NCBI GenBank assembly: GCA_003170275.1
Contig: PNAM01000065.1
Location: 78,194 to 132,577, forward strand
DNA: 54,384 bases
Source: Myxococcales bacterium
Lineage (GTDB): Bacteria > Myxococcota_A > Polyangia > Palsa-1104
Direction of reading: 5' to 3'
The notes below the pieces were generated by a model, which did not search any database, was not told the origin of the DNA, and worked only from the letters and a program-made list of their open reading frames with translations. Position numbers and translations under genes: made by a program. The stretch's first letter is position 1, and every line of letters begins with the position of its first letter. Below, in pieces: positions 53,039-54,384 of the stretch.

Positions 53039-54384
53039 TTGGAACCTGATTCGAACGGCACAGGGAACCCGAACGGAAATGGGAACGGCGATGGCGATGG
53101 CGATGGCAAGAAAGGCCATCGCGTCAAGAAGCCGCCGGTAGAAGACTCCCAACGGCTGAAGCAGCTGCTCGACGCGCTGCTCTCCGCGCGCGAGGGAAAC
53201 TTCACGGTCCGCCTGCCGGTGGATCGCGAGGGCGCCGGCGGGATCATCAATCAGATCTCCGAGGTGTTCAACTCGGTGATGAAGACCAACCAACGGCTCA
53301 CCGACGAGATGGTGCGCGTCGAGCGGGTCGTCGGCCGCGAAGGGCGCATGACCGAGCGCGTGACGCTCGGGGACGTAGAGGGCGGGTGGGCGACCAGCGT
53401 CGGATCGATCAACGCGCTGATCGGCGATCTGGTGCAGCCGACCACCGAGGTCGCGCGCGTGATCATCGCGGTGGCCGAGGGCGATCTCACGCAGAAGATG
53501 GCGCTCGAGATCGAGGGGCAACCGGTCAAGGGCGAGTTCCTGCGCATCGGCACTACCGTCAACTCGATGGTCGATCAGCTCTCGAGCTTCGCGGCAGAAG
53601 TCACCCGCGTCGCGAAAGAGGTTGGTACCGACGGCAAGCTGGGCGGTCAGGCGATCGTTCCCGAAGCGGCCGGCATCTGGCGCGACCTGACCGATAACGT
53701 CAACCAGATGGCCGATAACCTCACCACGCAGGTGCGTAACATCGCGGAGGTCACCACCGCCGTCGCCAAGGGCGATCTGTCGAAGAAGATCACCGCCGAT
53801 GCCAAGGGCGAGGTGCTCGAGCTAAAGAACACCATCAACACCATGGTCGATCAGCTCAACAGCTTCGCGGCCGAGGTGACCCGCGTGGCGAAGGAGGTCG
53901 GCACCGACGGCAAGCTGGGCGGGCAGGCGGATGTGAAGGGCGTCTCGGGCGTGTGGAAGGACCTGACCGACAACGTCAACTTCATGGCCTCGAACCTCAC
54001 CGCGCAGGTGCGCGGCATCGTCAAGGTCGTGACCGCGGTCGCCAACGGCGATCTGTCGCAGAAGCTGGTGGTCGAGGCCAAGGGCGAGATCGCCGCGCTC
54101 GGCGAGACGCTCAACAACATGACCAAGACCCTCGGCATCTTCGCGCAGCAGGTCACCTCGGTGGCGCGCACCGTCGGCGTCGAAGGCAAGCTGGGCGCGC
54201 AGGCGGAGGTGCCCGGCGTGGCCGGCACGTGGAAGGACCTGACCGACAACGTCAACCTGTTGGCCAACAACCTGACCTCGCAGGTGCGCAACATCGCGGA
54301 TGTGACGACCTCGGTCGCCAAGGGCGATCTCTCGAAGAAGATCACCGTCGACGCCAAGGGCGAGGTGCTCGAGCTCAAGAACAC
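53039..54384 (+). CDS. Multi-HAMP sensor protein, N-terminal part (runs off the window)
   Basis: 448 residues are visible and the gene continues. After an N/G/D-rich segment, HAMP-type repeats of about 90 residues follow one another, each with a core like VAKGDLSKKITADAKGEVL and a linker such as EVTRVAKEVGTDGKLGGQA and WKDLTDNVN. The final repeats are nearly identical to each other. This arrangement is found in group III hybrid histidine kinases (Nik1/Os-1 and bacterial relatives), where a GAF and kinase domain follow. No membrane helix is seen, so it is likely cytoplasmic. The start is TTG with a good AGGAG. Confidence 0.9.
   Translation, partial: MEPDSNGTGNPNGNGNGDGDGDGKKGHRVKKPPVEDSQRLKQLLDALLSAREGNFTVRLPVDREGAGGIINQISEVFNSVMKTNQRLTDEMVRVERVVGREGRMTERVTLGDVEGGWATSVGSINALIGDLVQPTTEVARVIIAVAEGDLTQKMALEIEGQPVKGEFLRIGTTVNSMVDQLSSFAAEVTRVAKEVGTDGKLGGQAIVPEAAGIWRDLTDNVNQMADNLTTQVRNIAEVTTAVAKGDLSKKITADAKGEVLELKNTINTMVDQLNSFAAEVTRVAKEVGTDGKLGGQADVKGVSGVWKDLTDNVNFMASNLTAQVRGIVKVVTAVANGDLSQKLVVEAKGEIAALGETLNNMTKTLGIFAQQVTSVARTVGVEGKLGAQAEVPGVAGTWKDLTDNVNLLANNLTSQVRNIADVTTSVAKGDLSKKITVDAKGEVLELKN
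53057..53108 (+). repeat. Simple coding repeat (N-G then D-G)
   Basis: A short stretch of near-repeats of AACGGN, then three copies of GATGGC, encoding alternating Asn-Gly and Asp-Gly. It sits at the start of the multi-HAMP protein and would form a flexible linker. It is a different sequence from the V-N-V-S repeats elsewhere, but also an in-frame hexamer expansion. Confidence 0.65.

Overview
The window is a 54-kb stretch of very GC-rich bacterial chromosome. It most resembles a myxobacterium or a close relative (Myxococcota). The evidence is the very high GC with GC-ending codons, the many TPR lipoproteins, a C-terminal MYXO-CTERM-like sorting tail, a Ser/Thr protein kinase, an FHA-domain sigma-54 activator, very large sensor kinases, and an AgmX/PglI-like fragment. 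This assignment is inferred from gene content only. There is no rRNA, tRNA, CRISPR array or insertion sequence that I can support, and no gene-free stretch longer than 300 bases.

Layout. 25-5000 (minus) is a TRAP transporter operon (TatT, DctP, DctQ, DctM) ending in a UbiA-family phosphoribosyl/prenyl transferase. 5074-12467 (plus) holds two tandem 1200-residue TPR/DUF3857/transglutaminase-like proteins; the first keeps a Cys-His-Asp triad and the second has lost Cys and His. 12499-13820 is a small less GC-rich island with an HNR/MUG113-type nuclease and a MazF-type toxin-antitoxin pair. 13921-14708 is a TPR lipoprotein gene with a clear sigma-54 promoter. 14701-17470 holds a PP-loop ATPase, a small lipoprotein and an oligopeptide-type binding lipoprotein. 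17478-22806 (plus) is a tightly packed run: hybrid-length sensor histidine kinase, receiver-GGDEF cyclase, gpsA and a MAPEG protein.

22847-30452 (minus) carries an inverted-topology Ser/Thr kinase, a beta-propeller lipoprotein with a CxxCH motif, a protein of unknown function, a LOG-family hydrolase and an SSAT-type acetyltransferase. 30519-33890 (plus) has a MYXO-CTERM secreted protein and DNA polymerase IV. 33908-36857 (minus) has a zinc-ribbon/TPR protein and an AtuA-family protein. 36943-41944 has the FHA sigma-54 activator, a secreted archaemetzincin-like protease (minus), a DUF4139 lipoprotein and a PhnD-like protein. 41978-46336 has an HSL-type esterase, aat, a tail-anchored propeller, and an overlapping thioredoxin/hemerythrin/receiver operon. 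46385-54384 has a shortened uvrA, an FHA protein, a His-rich Spy-like protein followed by a signal-less HtrA protease, a quinone oxidoreductase, a frameshifted TonB-like lipoprotein gene, an NTF2-like secreted protein, and the start of a multi-HAMP sensor protein that runs off the window.

The region is a mix of housekeeping genes (gpsA, uvrA, dinB, aat) with envelope and signalling genes. The observations most worth following are the active/inactive transglutaminase pair, the kinase whose sensor and catalytic parts are in the reverse of the usual order, the deletion inside UvrA, the sigma-54 promoter, short V-N-V-S coding repeats in unrelated genes, and two divergent gene pairs whose start codons overlap.
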